A stretch of DNA of 64,000 nt from Acerihabitans sp047324305 (GTDB lineage: Bacteria; Pseudomonadota; Gammaproteobacteria; Enterobacterales; Enterobacteriaceae). A model generated the notes under the pieces. It was not told the DNA's origin. It made no database searches and worked only from the letters and a program-made list of their open reading frames with translations. This document shows positions 28,831-38,044 of this stretch, in pieces; position 1 is the stretch's first letter; every line of letters begins with the position of its first letter. The DNA lies in contig NZ_CP178740.1 of NCBI RefSeq assembly GCF_047324305.1, forward strand, positions 2,232,001 to 2,296,000, read 5' to 3'. The translations under genes and the position numbers were made by a program.

Positions 28831-29378
28831 GTGCCTATTGCAAGCCTGACTTATCCTTACCCAGTAATGGGTTTGAACCTCGAAAGAGGGAGGGGGAGTG
28901 TAGCATGTCAGGAAAAGGCTGGTTGCGGGGAAATAACCTACTTTGCGCCAGCCATTGCAAATCCCATATGGTTAAGCCTGATTGGTTGAATCATAGTTCA
29001 TAGTGGGTTTCGGGATATCGATGGCTCACGGTTATTTAGGAGTCATACCAATATTTATAGTAATTATTTTTAGAAGGTTACTATATCCAACAATGTTGGC
29101 ACCTGCTCGGTGAGAGTGGTAATTGAACGTAAGTGAAACCTAAGTGGGATGCACCTTGACTACAAAGAAATACGGGATTACCTAAGTTGGTTAAGTAATT
29201 AACCAATATGGTAACGGAGACTCCGTAGTACCCAACGTAGCTCTGTAATGGAGTCGCAATTGGCTAACCAATCTGAAAAATATATATAAATTGATAAGTA
29301 ATTATCAGTGAAACTATATTCGTAAGGGGGAAGGGAGTCAGTTGGATCTATACTAATAGAAGCGGGGTTCGATAGTCA

Positions 29379-31258
29379 GTGCTATCACAGAGAACACTCA
29401 ATGCTCTAAATGGTATAAACAAAGCCAGTATACAAGGTTATAAGATCAAGAAACTGCATAAAATTATGTGCAGTAATAAAGATCTTTGGGCACAGGCCTA
29501 TGCTAATATTTATTCTAATCAGGGAGCCATGACAAGAGGAATAAATAACAATACGATGGATGGAATGAGTGTGGACAGGATTATTAGTCTTATTCACCTC
29601 ATAGAGTCCGGTTCGTACATACCCAAACCTTGTAAGCGCACGCACATACCCAAAGATGCCCGAAAGCCGAATGGAAAGAAACGTCCATTAGGTATTCCAA
29701 CCGGAGACGATAAATTAATACAGGAAGTAATGAGAATGTTATTGGAAGAAATCTATGAACCGGTTTTTAGCGACTGGAGCTATGGATTCAGGCCTAAGCG
29801 TTCCTGTCATTCTGCATTAAAAGAAATCAGAAACGGTTGGAAAGGAACAAAATGGGTATGTGATGTTGATATCAAAGGTTACTTCGACAACATTGACCAC
29901 GATCTGCTGCTGAAATTCCTGAGCAAGCGGATCGCTGATAACAAATTTCTGGCGCTTCTCAAGAAGTTCCTGAAAGCTGGCTATCTGGACAACTGGCGTT
30001 ACTTTGGCACTCATAGCGGAACACCACAAGGTGGCATTATCTCCCCTATTCTTGCCAATGTATTTCTCCACGAGCTTGATGAATTTATGAAAAATAGAAT
30101 CACCGAGTTCGGCAAAGGAGGACGGAGGAAACCCAATCCCATATACAGAAGAGCACTACAAAACCGGACAAATCGTATTAAATGGATCAGGCAAGGTTTC
30201 GGCGCTTCAGGAATGCCTGCTGATGAGCAGAAAATCCAAAAGTGGAAACAGGAAGCGGATGAACTGGAGAAACAATTGCGCACACTATCCAGTGTTATTA
30301 TGGATGATACTGAATTCAAAAGAATGCGGTATGTTCGATATGCTGATGATTTTCTGATTGGAGTGATAGGAAGTAAAGGTGAGGCAAAAAAAATAATGGA
30401 AGAGGTTGTCTATTTTGTTGAATCCGAACTTCATCTGGAAATATCAAAGGAAAAATCCGGCATTATTGACCCAAAGAAAGGATTCACTTTTCTCGGTTAA
30501 GAAAAAAAACACGCCGTGAAAGAAAACAGGTCAAATGTGTTGTAGGGCTTAATACAGATGGAAGTAAAACTCATGCGGTAAAACGTACGATAACGGAACA
30601 CGTCCATCTGGGTGTACCGAGGGAAAGAATCCTGAAATTCTGCTCTCTACGTGGCTATGGGAATTACGATGGCGGATATGGTAATAGTGCTGGTCGGCCA
30701 GCAATGATGCACATGTCTGACTATGAAATCATTAGTCAGTACAACGCTGAAATGCGCGGCTACGCGAATTACTACAATCTTGCCCCCGTTCTCTATCTCA
30801 ATAAGTTGCATTGGATATGGGAAAACAGTCTTTATAATACGCTGGCAGGTAAGCATCGGATATCTCGCACCAAAATCGCGCGGCGGTTAAGGCAAGCGGA
30901 TGGCAGGTATGTTTATCGGGAAAATCGTAATGGAAAGGTATATGAGTTGGAGGTATTTAGACTCAAAAACAGGAGTGCGCCCAAACACAGTTCACCGGAT
31001 ATATTGCCGAATACGTATAAATATTCTGGCAGAACTGAATTGCTGGACAGGATGGCTGCATGCCAATGTGAATATTGCGGTACCAGAACCGGCCCTTTTG
31101 AAGTCCACCATGTGAGGAAACTTAAGGATATCAAGTCGGGTACAGATAACTGGAAGACGCTGATGATTGCCCGTAACAGGAAAACATTAGTGATGTGCCG
31201 GATCTGTCACGTCAACCTTCACAGAGGAACACTGCCAGACCGAAGAAGCTTTGTTTGA
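29379..31258 (+). pseudogene. Group II intron-encoded reverse transcriptase/maturase, broken by a -1 frameshift
   Basis: The first part (GTG 29379 to TAA 30498-30500, 373 residues) carries reverse-transcriptase blocks: KKRPLGIPTGDDKLIQE, YGFRPKRSC, DVDIKGYFDNIDH, GTPQGGIISP and the catalytic YADD at 321-324. It stops after GFTFLG. In the -1 frame translation resumes at once (30500 onward: RKKTRRERKQ) and continues without a stop through the maturase (X) domain to an HNH endonuclease (CEYC, HH, CRICH) ending at 31258. One missing base after GGT TA would restore GYRKKTRRERK, so a single deletion turned a Tyr codon into a stop. The A8 run nearby lies after the stop and cannot rescue the frame by slippage. 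The intron is probably immobile on its own. Confidence 0.88.
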
Positions 31259-31267
31259 TCCAATGGA

Positions 31268-31301
31268 GAGCCGGATGCATAGAAATGTGCAAGTCCGGTT
31301 C
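31268..31301 (+). ncRNA. Group II intron domain V
   Basis: A 34-base hairpin with outer stem GAGCCGG/CCGGTTC (one G-U pair), an inner stem around GCAT/GTGC and a GAAA-type tip, the catalytic core shared by group II introns. It follows the maturase stop by nine bases. Confidence 0.88.
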
Positions 31302-31384
31302 GGTGGGGGGGTAACGGCTAATCCGTCAGGACGCACGTACCCTACCCAACTAGCTACCCAGCCCATCTTGCCACATCCAGGCTT

Positions 31385-31409
31385 AAAACCCCCGCATCGC
31401 GGGGGTTTT
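31385..31409. terminator. Bidirectional rho-independent terminator of ssb and the facing operon
   Basis: AAAACCCCCGC (31385-31395), loop ATC and GCGGGGGTTTT (31399-31409) form an 11-pair stem with an A-run on the left and a T-run on the right. It can stop ssb/intron transcripts from the left and the amidohydrolase operon from the right. Confidence 0.87.
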
Positions 31410-31513
31410 GTATTTTCGTCGTCACTCAGCGCTAAGCCGAACCGGGGGACGTGATATCCGCTGATGAAATCCGCCACTGGCCGTCATGACGTGTGGCGGC
31501 GGAATGTATCCTG

Positions 31514-33058
31514 CTAGCGACGGGACGACGGTGCGTAGAACGGTGCGCGCGGCGTTTCCTGCGCCAGATAATCGCGGTAAAAATCTTTTACATGCGGGAA
31601 TACGGCCTTGCCCAGCTCGCGCCGGGCCTGCTCGTCCGCGCTGCGCGGCGCGGCCAGCTTTTGCGCGATATCATTGAGCACGGCGGCGCGATCGACCCGG
31701 GTAAACCGCCCCCGATGGCAGACTTCCTCGCCCTGGATGAATACGCTCTCGATATCCTTGGCGCGCGCCCGCTGCACCAGCACATCCAGCAGGGGAATAT
31801 CCTCATCCTGATACGGCCAGGTGATACTTTGCCAATCGAACAGCACCGCATCCGCCAGTTTTCCCGGCTCCAGCCGGCCGATCCGCCCGGCAAAGGGGGT
31901 GGTTTTTGCCCCGCCCTCGGTGGCCATGCGCACGATCTCACCACAGGACGGCACTTCATCCTCCTCCATGCCGGGCACGCGGTGAACCCGTAGCGCCAGG
32001 CGCATCTCCTGCAGCATATCGCGATCTTCGTTAATTCCCGCCTCATCCAGCCCCAGGCCGACGGTCAGCCCATGGCGGCGGAAGGCGTTCAGCGGCGCGA
32101 CGCCGCTGCGCAGGCGCAAATTAGAACTGCAGTTATGGCAAACGCAGGTTCCCGTCGCCGCCGCCAGTTCAATATCGGCCTCGTTCAGCCAAACGCCATG
32201 TCCCAGGGTCAGCGATGGTCCCAGCAGGCCCAGCTTGTGCAGGTGCGCCAGTGCCGTGGTGCCGGTGCGTCTACGGGCATATTCCCGCTGGTAGGCGGTT
32301 TCGACCAGATGCATATGCATCGGCACGCCGGCGTTATCCGCCTCCGCTTTGATCGCCTGTAACCCTTCGTCGCTGCACCAGTGCAGGTTGGCGGGCGCCA
32401 GTTGAATACGGGTCAGCGATTGGCCGCTATTATCTGCCGCCAGCATGCGGAACAGTTTGAGGTGATCGCCCAGCGGCAGCCGCTGTTTTTTCAAATGAGC
32501 AGCCAACTGCGGCTGGATTTCAGCCGGCACGCGGGCCACAAACCGTTCATCGGCTTCATAGACCAGCAGATTCTGCTCACGCACCGCGAAGCTGTAGGAG
32601 GCGCGCATGCCTATCTCACGGTAGGCGGCAAGCACCGCGCCAGCCGCCTGATGTATCGTCTCCAGCGTGCCGGGGCGCCAGCCGTGGATATGCTGTACGG
32701 TGGTGATGCCGGAGGCGATCATCTCAAAAGCGGAATAAAGCGTATCCAGCCGCAAATCCACCTCGCGCGCGCCCATGCGGCTGGCAAACCACAGTTCCAG
32801 CGCATAATCGGGCGAACCCAACTGCAGCGGGGTTAAGCCCACATGATGATGGCTGTTGACAAATCCCGGCATCAGCACGTGTTGCATGGACCCGTAGCGG
32901 CGGACCTGGGGATATTTATGGATCAAATCATCGGCATTGCCGATGTCCTCTATAACACCGTCTTTTTGGTAAAGCGCGCCCCGTTCCACCGCGATCGGGC
33001 GACCATCGTCGCCGATCCCCTGGATCAGCGTGCCTGCTAATATCAGTGACTCAGACAT
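31514..33058 (-). CDS. ATZ/TRZ-type amidohydrolase (metal-dependent deaminase family)
   Basis: A 514-residue cytoplasmic metal hydrolase of the amidohydrolase superfamily, the branch with guanine/8-oxoguanine and S-adenosylhomocysteine deaminases and triazine hydrolases. Seen: the metal-binding NSHHH (His70/His72), HMHLVET near 280, LGHGVWL, GLGLDEAGINED with the catalytic Asp, and a C-terminal composite beta-sandwich (GRLEPGKLADAVLFD). Substrate not predictable. The frame opens at 33259, but the ATG at 33058 (MSESLILAG) has AGGATATCC in front and is the family start. It is the last gene of the NMT1-type transporter operon, 23 bases after the nitrilase gene. Confidence 0.87.
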   Translation of the reverse strand: MSESLILAGTLIQGIGDDGRPIAVERGALYQKDGVIEDIGNADDLIHKYPQVRRYGSMQHVLMPGFVNSHHHVGLTPLQLGSPDYALELWFASRMGAREVDLRLDTLYSAFEMIASGITTVQHIHGWRPGTLETIHQAAGAVLAAYREIGMRASYSFAVREQNLLVYEADERFVARVPAEIQPQLAAHLKKQRLPLGDHLKLFRMLAADNSGQSLTRIQLAPANLHWCSDEGLQAIKAEADNAGVPMHMHLVETAYQREYARRRTGTTALAHLHKLGLLGPSLTLGHGVWLNEADIELAAATGTCVCHNCSSNLRLRSGVAPLNAFRRHGLTVGLGLDEAGINEDRDMLQEMRLALRVHRVPGMEEDEVPSCGEIVRMATEGGAKTTPFAGRIGRLEPGKLADAVLFDWQSITWPYQDEDIPLLDVLVQRARAKDIESVFIQGEEVCHRGRFTRVDRAAVLNDIAQKLAAPRSADEQARRELGKAVFPHVKDFYRDYLAQETPRAPFYAPSSRR

Positions 33059-33081
33059 AAGGATATCCTGTAGCTGTAAAA

Positions 33082-33963
33082 TTAACGCACCCAACCATGC
33101 GGCACGGGCCCAAACAAATCGTCGCGCCGATCGTTGAAATAGCGCATTTGCTGACGAAGCTGACTGAATTGCCGGTAATCCAGCGTTGCGTTCACTTCCC
33201 CCGCCCCAAGGTGGCGAGGGCGGTGCGCCAGCAGCGTGCCGTCGGCGTTGATCACACACGACTCGCCGTAATTATCCGTCGCTATTTCGTCCAGCCATTC
33301 CTCGCCCACTTTATTGGCGCAAACGACTATCAGGCCGTTCTCTTTGGCATGGGTACGCAATTCGCCGAGGAAGAAGGCTGCGTCATCGCCGCCGCTGCCG
33401 GCGACGGGAACAATGACCACCTCAACCCCCGCCTGGCGCAGCGCGCGCCAGCATTCAGGAAAGCGGCGGTCATAACAGATCAAAATCGCACAGCGCCAGC
33501 CTTCAATAGCGAACCTTTGCAGTCCGTCGCCCGGCGTGAAATGCGCGGCCTCGTCATAGCCGGGCGGCGGATAGTCGCTGGCCGGCAAATGCAGCTTCCT
33601 GGCCAGGGCGCCGTCGCCCAGCCTTTTCCCCAGGCGGTCAAAACCGATAACGGCGTTGTGGTAACAGCCGGTTTGGCTATCGTGCTCATAGAGCGGCAAT
33701 AAAATAGCGCATCCCAGCCGCTGGGCCAGCGCCGCGCACCATCCGGCGCTCTCGCCCCGGACGGATTCGGCCCAGTGGCGATATTTTTTCGCCGGCGCGG
33801 CGCAAAAATAGGGCGTCAGCGCCAGCTCGGGCAGCGCCACCAGCCGTGCGCCGGCTTGAGCGGCGCGGGTAATGGCCGCCTCCAACTGCCGGCGATTAAG
33901 CGCCAAATCTTCGCCGCCCGGCGGCATTTGCAGCGCGGCCACCGGCAGGTAGGGTGATATCAT
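33082..33963 (-). CDS. Carbon-nitrogen hydrolase (nitrilase superfamily amidase)
   Basis: A 293-residue thiol amidase with the nitrilase triad: Glu46 in LPELALTPYF, Lys123 in ARKLHLPAS and Cys163 in ILICYDRRFPE. The overall form is close to N-carbamoylputrescine amidase/beta-ureidopropionase-type enzymes that cleave C-N bonds of amides or carbamoyl groups. Its ATG overlaps the stop of the ATPase gene (TGATG), so it is translated with the transporter. It probably acts on the imported compound, before or after the amidohydrolase encoded next. Confidence 0.88.
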   Translation of the reverse strand: MISPYLPVAALQMPPGGEDLALNRRQLEAAITRAAQAGARLVALPELALTPYFCAAPAKKYRHWAESVRGESAGWCAALAQRLGCAILLPLYEHDSQTGCYHNAVIGFDRLGKRLGDGALARKLHLPASDYPPPGYDEAAHFTPGDGLQRFAIEGWRCAILICYDRRFPECWRALRQAGVEVVIVPVAGSGGDDAAFFLGELRTHAKENGLIVVCANKVGEEWLDEIATDNYGESCVINADGTLLAHRPRHLGAGEVNATLDYRQFSQLRQQMRYFNDRRDDLFGPVPHGWVR

Positions 33964-34769
33964 CAGCCCACCTCCTGTTCGGCAAAGGCGCGATCGACTT
34001 CATCGCGCAGCAAATCGATAAGATGGTCGCTGAGCTGATGAAACAGGGGGCTTTTGGGGTCGCGCGGCCGCGGGAGATCGATGGGAATGATTTCTTTGAT
34101 GCCGCCCGGACGCGCGGTAAAGACCACCACGCGATCGGCCAGCGCCACGGCTTCATCAATATGATGGGTGACAAAAATCATCGATACGCCGGTTTGACGC
34201 CATATGCGGATAAGGAAGTCCTGCATCTTCGCCCGCGTTTGCACATCCAATGCCGCAAAGGGTTCATCCAGCAGCAGCGCCTCGGGATTCAGCGCCAGCG
34301 CCCTGGCCATCGCCACCCGCTGGCGCATGCCGCCGGATAACTGATCGGGCCGTTTCTGCGCGGCATCGGCGAGGCCGACGTTTTGCAAGATGGACTGCGC
34401 CCGTTTCAGCCTTTGCTCTTTCGACATACCCTGCATCTTCAGGCCGAAGGCGACATTTTCCGCAACCGAAAGCCAGGGATAGAGCGACGCTTCCTGGAAG
34501 ACAAATCCGCGATCGGTGCCCGGTTGCGATACCTCGGCGCCGCCGCAGCGGATTGAGCCTTCGCTGACCGATTCCAGCCCGGCTATCATATACAGCAGGG
34601 TGCTTTTACCGCAGCCGCTGGGCCCAAGCAGCACGACAAACTCTCCGCGCGCCACCTGCAAATCGACATTTTTCAGCGCGACGACAGCGCCGCCTTGCGC
34701 GTCGGTCCAGACTTTGCCCACGCTATTGCAATCAATCAGCGGCGGCTGGGGGAGGGTATTTTGCGTCAT
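33963..34769 (-). CDS. ABC transporter ATP-binding protein (taurine/nitrate/NMT1 type)
   Basis: A 268-residue ATPase of the SsuB/TauB/ThiZ branch: Walker A GPSGCGKST near 49-57, Q-loop VFQEASLYPW, signature LSGGMRQR, Walker B LLLDEPFAALD and switch His in THHIDEA. It overlaps both neighbours by one to four bases, so ATPase, permease and binding protein are one translational unit. Confidence 0.92.
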   Translation of the reverse strand: MTQNTLPQPPLIDCNSVGKVWTDAQGGAVVALKNVDLQVARGEFVVLLGPSGCGKSTLLYMIAGLESVSEGSIRCGGAEVSQPGTDRGFVFQEASLYPWLSVAENVAFGLKMQGMSKEQRLKRAQSILQNVGLADAAQKRPDQLSGGMRQRVAMARALALNPEALLLDEPFAALDVQTRAKMQDFLIRIWRQTGVSMIFVTHHIDEAVALADRVVVFTARPGGIKEIIPIDLPRPRDPKSPLFHQLSDHLIDLLRDEVDRAFAEQEVG

Positions 34770-35686
34770 TTCTGGCCTCCGGCGCGGTTGTCAGGTACCC
34801 AGTAAAGGAGCTTTTTCTGCACATAGCGCAACAGCAGATCGAAAACAAATCCGGTAATGCCGATGATGGTCATGGTGAAAAACGACAGGCTGGAATTGAA
34901 GGTATTGCGCGCCTGCATGACGATTTGCCCCAACCCGCTGCCAACGCCTGTCGCCTCAGCCACCAGCACAATCATCCAGGCGCCGAACAGGTTCATGCGC
35001 AGTACGAAAAATAACGCGGGCAGAATGGCGGGGATAATGACGTAACGGAAGGTTTGCGCCCGGGTGGCCCCCATAACCGCCGCCACGTTGAGATGCGTTT
35101 TGCTCACGCTCTCAATCTGGCTGATAGTGGATACCGTCATGACGAAAAACAGTGATATAAACACCATGAAAATCGCCGGCGGATTGCCGATGCCGAAAAT
35201 AAAAATGGCCACCGGCAGCCAGGCGATAGGCGAAATAGGCGCCAGCAGGGTGATGGTCGGCAATACCAACTTGCCGAACAGACGGAAATAGCAAATAGCC
35301 AGGCCACACACCAAACTCAGGATGAAACCCAGAGCCAGCCCCGCCATCACGCGGCCCACCGTGGCGAGGATGGTTTTTCCCAACGACAGTAACGCGGTGT
35401 CGTCAGTGACCTGCCCGATAACATCGGTCGGGATAAAATATTGCGCCTGCTGGGCGAAATTCGCCAGGAAGATATGTGGCGGCGGCAACAACAGCGGATT
35501 TAATCCCCCAAAAGCCCAGCACGCTTCCCAGATCCCGGCAAACAAGGCGACGGAAGCCACGCCCCAGCCGAGGCGAGAGAAAAACGCCGGCCAGCCGCGG
35601 CGGCGGGTTTTCCTGACAGGAGGAATGATCCCGACCGGTGAGACACCGGCGGTTTTTACCGGTTTTTGCAGGGTATTCACCTTCAT
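34766..35686 (-). CDS. ABC transporter permease (SsuC/TauC type)
   Basis: A 306-residue inner-membrane permease with about six to seven hydrophobic segments and the binding-protein-dependent transport loop near residue 200 (AAVMGATRAQTFRYVIIPAILPAL), which contacts the ATPase. The basic N-terminus (KTRRRGW) precedes the first helix. ATGA overlaps with both the binding-protein gene and the ATPase gene. Confidence 0.92.
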   Translation of the reverse strand: MKVNTLQKPVKTAGVSPVGIIPPVRKTRRRGWPAFFSRLGWGVASVALFAGIWEACWAFGGLNPLLLPPPHIFLANFAQQAQYFIPTDVIGQVTDDTALLSLGKTILATVGRVMAGLALGFILSLVCGLAICYFRLFGKLVLPTITLLAPISPIAWLPVAIFIFGIGNPPAIFMVFISLFFVMTVSTISQIESVSKTHLNVAAVMGATRAQTFRYVIIPAILPALFFVLRMNLFGAWMIVLVAEATGVGSGLGQIVMQARNTFNSSLSFFTMTIIGITGFVFDLLLRYVQKKLLYWVPDNRAGGQK

Positions 35687-36732
35687 GCGCTTTTCAGCTC
35701 CAGCGAACCATATAAGTCGGGATTCTCCTTAATCACCTCATTGAGCAATGACCAGTCGAAGATATCCGCTCCTGGTACCTTCTGGATGTAACGCAGCTCT
35801 TTCAGGTTATTGGCGCGCTGCAGGATAAAATCCTGGTTCTGCCGCTGGTCTATCATCGCCGGCTGTTTGGCGGCGGCGTCCAGGGTGGCTTCGTAGCTGG
35901 TCTTGAAATATTTGCCCACGGTATCCTTGACCGCCGAGGCGCGGTCGGTCTCTTCCTGATGCTGGCCGATCATCATGCCCTTGATAAGCGCCTTCACCGC
36001 CTCGCGATTTTCCGCCAGCACGGAGGAGCGTACCGCCAGCACGCAATCGCTATAGTTCTTGCCATAGATGTCGACGCCGTCGGAAAGCCGTACTGCGCCA
36101 GGGCGCGCCTGCAATGCCTGGGTAGCATAAGGTTCGATATGGCACATGGCGTCGATATTGCCGTTGATAAACGCCTGGGCCAGTTCCGGGGAGGTGCCGA
36201 AGTAGCGCACTTTGACGTCGGCAAAGCCCATGCCCGCTTTTTTCAGATAGTCATAAGGCAGCATTTCCAGCGTATCCGCCTGGAAGGTGCCCAGCGTCTT
36301 GCCGCGCAGCTTTTCGGCGGAATCGATGCCCTGCTGGCTGACGATTACGCAGCCCTGCACGCCTGAGCCGGCGACGATCTTGATTGGCGCGCCCTGGGCG
36401 AAAAGCGTAATAAAGTTGGTGTAGGGGACTACCGTCACATCCACCAGCCCGGCGCCGAACAAGGCGGCTATATCGGCGTTAGTCGGCGTGGTGACAAAAT
36501 CCAGCGCGACGTTTTTCGCCAGCCCGCGTTCCTTGACCAGGAAGAAGGGACAGTTGCATAAGCCCGTCCCATGGGTGGCCTTAAAGGTGGTGATATCCGC
36601 CGCCAGGGCGGGGGTGCTGATAAGGTATTTGCCCAACGCCAGGCCGCCGGCCGCCAGCGCGCTGTGTTTCAGGAAATGGCGGCGATTGATATCAAAGCCA
36701 TTAAGCCGCGGAAAAACCCGTTTTGTTGACAT
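35683..36732 (-). CDS. Tat-exported NMT1/SsuA-like substrate-binding protein
   Basis: A 349-residue periplasmic binding protein. The N-terminus has a twin-arginine motif NRRHFLK (16-22) followed by a hydrophobic segment and an A-x-A site near PALAA, so it should be exported folded by Tat. The mature part follows the NMT1/SsuA pattern (FFLVKERGLAKNVALDFV, VVPYTNFITLF, GSGVQGCVIV, GTFQADTLE). Tat export and a CNCPFF cysteine pair early in the mature chain hint at a cofactor or metal. AGGAGA precedes the ATG at 36732; the longer frame to 36783 has no support. Ligand unknown. Confidence 0.88.
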   Translation of the reverse strand: MSTKRVFPRLNGFDINRRHFLKHSALAAGGLALGKYLISTPALAADITTFKATHGTGLCNCPFFLVKERGLAKNVALDFVTTPTNADIAALFGAGLVDVTVVPYTNFITLFAQGAPIKIVAGSGVQGCVIVSQQGIDSAEKLRGKTLGTFQADTLEMLPYDYLKKAGMGFADVKVRYFGTSPELAQAFINGNIDAMCHIEPYATQALQARPGAVRLSDGVDIYGKNYSDCVLAVRSSVLAENREAVKALIKGMMIGQHQEETDRASAVKDTVGKYFKTSYEATLDAAAKQPAMIDQRQNQDFILQRANNLKELRYIQKVPGADIFDWSLLNEVIKENPDLYGSLELKSA

Positions 36733-36837
36733 GATGTTTGTCTCCTGGTGTTGATAAAAGAGCGAACGAACCCCTGCCTGCAAGGCATAATGTCCAGTGG
36801 ATGGCTGTCGCGGCCTGGTGGCAGGCGAAGCCGCGTA

Positions 36838-37725
36838 TTAGTGCGTATATTCCGTTTGCGCCAGCAGGGCGGATAACCGGCTGAAATCGAGTACGGAATA
36901 CGGATTATCCGGTGGCGCCAGCCTGCCCATCGCCGCCAGCGCCTGGAACCGGCTGATAATGGCGCCGGCAAGAGGGCGAATATCGATTTGCGGCGGTTGC
37001 CGCGCCAAGCCTTGCATCATCGTCGCCGGGGGAACGCCGGGATAAAATCGGGTTACGCTTGCCAGGGCGCCCTGCGGATCCGCCTTTATCGTGGTTTCCG
37101 CCTGCAACAGGGCCTTTATCACCGCATCCACCACATCCGGGTATTGATGTAAAAAGCTCTGGCGTGTGACCAATACGGTATCGGGGTAACCGGTTCCCCA
37201 CACTTCGGCGGTGTCGCACATTTTTTGAAAACCCAGCATTTCGAGCTGGCTAATCACCGGCTCGATAAAAGTGCAGGCGTCTATTTCACGCCGCTGCATG
37301 GCGGTAATCGCCTGGTGCAAGGTGTCGAAATAACGAATATCGCTGTGTTGCCAGGCGCCGCGGTAATGGGTGATCGTATCGTGCAGCAGCACTTCCATCG
37401 GATCCTCGAAGAAGGTGCCGAAGCGCAGGGCAGAAGGCGCCGCGGCCACGCTGTCCGGATGGATCATTACCGCCATGCCGCCAACGCCGCTTCCGGCGAT
37501 AATGCGCAGCGGATCCGCCGCGCTGAAATCGCTCAGCGGCTGGGTAAATCCCGTGGTGCCAATCTGCGCCGCGCCGCTTCTGAGCAATGCGATGGTTGAC
37601 GCGGTGCCGCTGAGTTCCGGCACCCTCACCGTTAATCCCTGTTCGCGAAAGTAACCGCATGCCTGCGCCACGAATAACGGCAGGTTGGAAAGCGCTTCAC
37701 CATGAGCCAATACCAGTTCAGACAT
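36838..37725 (-). CDS. NMT1/THI5-like binding-fold protein without a signal peptide
   Basis: A 295-residue homologue of the same NMT1/SsuA fold as the next gene product (LFVAQACGYFREQGLTVRV, TTGFTQPLSDF, GSGVGGMAVMI, FGTFFEDPMEVLLHD), but starting directly with MSELVLAHGEAL. There is no signal peptide in front of either possible ATG (37725 or 37761), so it should stay in the cytoplasm. Cytoplasmic members of this fold include THI5/NMT1 HMP-phosphate synthases and sensor-like proteins; it lacks an obvious THI5 CCCFC-type motif. It is the promoter-proximal gene of the operon, just downstream of the operator-like repeat at 37751-37762. Role unknown. Confidence 0.82.
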   Translation of the reverse strand: MSELVLAHGEALSNLPLFVAQACGYFREQGLTVRVPELSGTASTIALLRSGAAQIGTTGFTQPLSDFSAADPLRIIAGSGVGGMAVMIHPDSVAAAPSALRFGTFFEDPMEVLLHDTITHYRGAWQHSDIRYFDTLHQAITAMQRREIDACTFIEPVISQLEMLGFQKMCDTAEVWGTGYPDTVLVTRQSFLHQYPDVVDAVIKALLQAETTIKADPQGALASVTRFYPGVPPATMMQGLARQPPQIDIRPLAGAIISRFQALAAMGRLAPPDNPYSVLDFSRLSALLAQTEYTH

Positions 37726-37750
37726 GCGGTGCTCCACAAAATGCTTAAAG

Positions 37751-37762
37751 ATTGTCAACAAT
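37751..37762. promoter_or_regulatory. Inverted repeat ATTGTCAACAAT, possible GntR/FCD operator
   Basis: ATTGT and ACAAT flank two bases, a form like the ATTGTATACAAT-type operators of many FCD-class GntR regulators. It lies 26 bases upstream of the first gene of the transporter operon; a GntR/FCD gene is 0.3 kb away. Confidence 0.45.
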
Positions 37763-37943
37763 CATCTGCGGCGAAATAGCGTCGGGATCGTTGCGGCAGA
37801 GGATATGGATTAAATTTGACAATAAGATCATGCAAAATTGAAGTCAATAATTATTTAAATTGTTCATCAGTTTTATTTTCGTAATATGCATTTCTTATAT
37901 ATAGCGTTTTGCGGGCAAAAAGAAAGGAAAATACAAAGTGAGA

Positions 37944-37966
37944 AAAGAGCACCTAAAGCGCTCTTT
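37944..37966 (-). terminator. Probable terminator of the gntR-type gene
   Basis: On the minus strand AAAGAGC, a nine-base loop and GCTCTTT form a seven-pair stem continued by TTCT. It lies about 80 bases beyond the stop of the GntR-family gene. Confidence 0.5.
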
Positions 37967-38044
37967 CTACAGGGGAAAACCGGTGGATGTAAAGGGTGTG
38001 GGGACATCGGGGCTGCCGGACCGCATGCGCCAGATATAAGAAAT

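Larger units (their letters stand above)
28831..31350 (+). mobile_element. Group II intron (about 2.5 kb) inserted downstream of ssb
   Basis: A retroelement made of a structured RNA and an intron-encoded protein. The 3' part is clear: domain V at 31268-31301 (GAGCCGG ... CCGGTTC, 34 bases), then a domain VI-like hairpin (GGTGGGG ... CCCTACC) and the end ACCCAAC at about 31350. The 5' end is placed at GTGCC (28831) because the seven exon bases just before it, TGTTGGA (28824-28830, IBS1), are fully complementary to TCCAACA at 29086-29092 (EBS1), about 256 bases into the intron. The caveat is that TCCAACA can also pair locally with GTTGG at 29095-29099. Base composition is far more AT-rich than the flanks, a sign of transfer. 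The intron leaves ssb intact. Confidence 0.82.

Noticed and set aside
30501..30510. Programmed slippage on the A8 run to join the two halves of the intron-encoded protein
   Set aside because: The stop codon (30498-30500) lies before the A-run in the upstream frame, so slippage there cannot bypass it.
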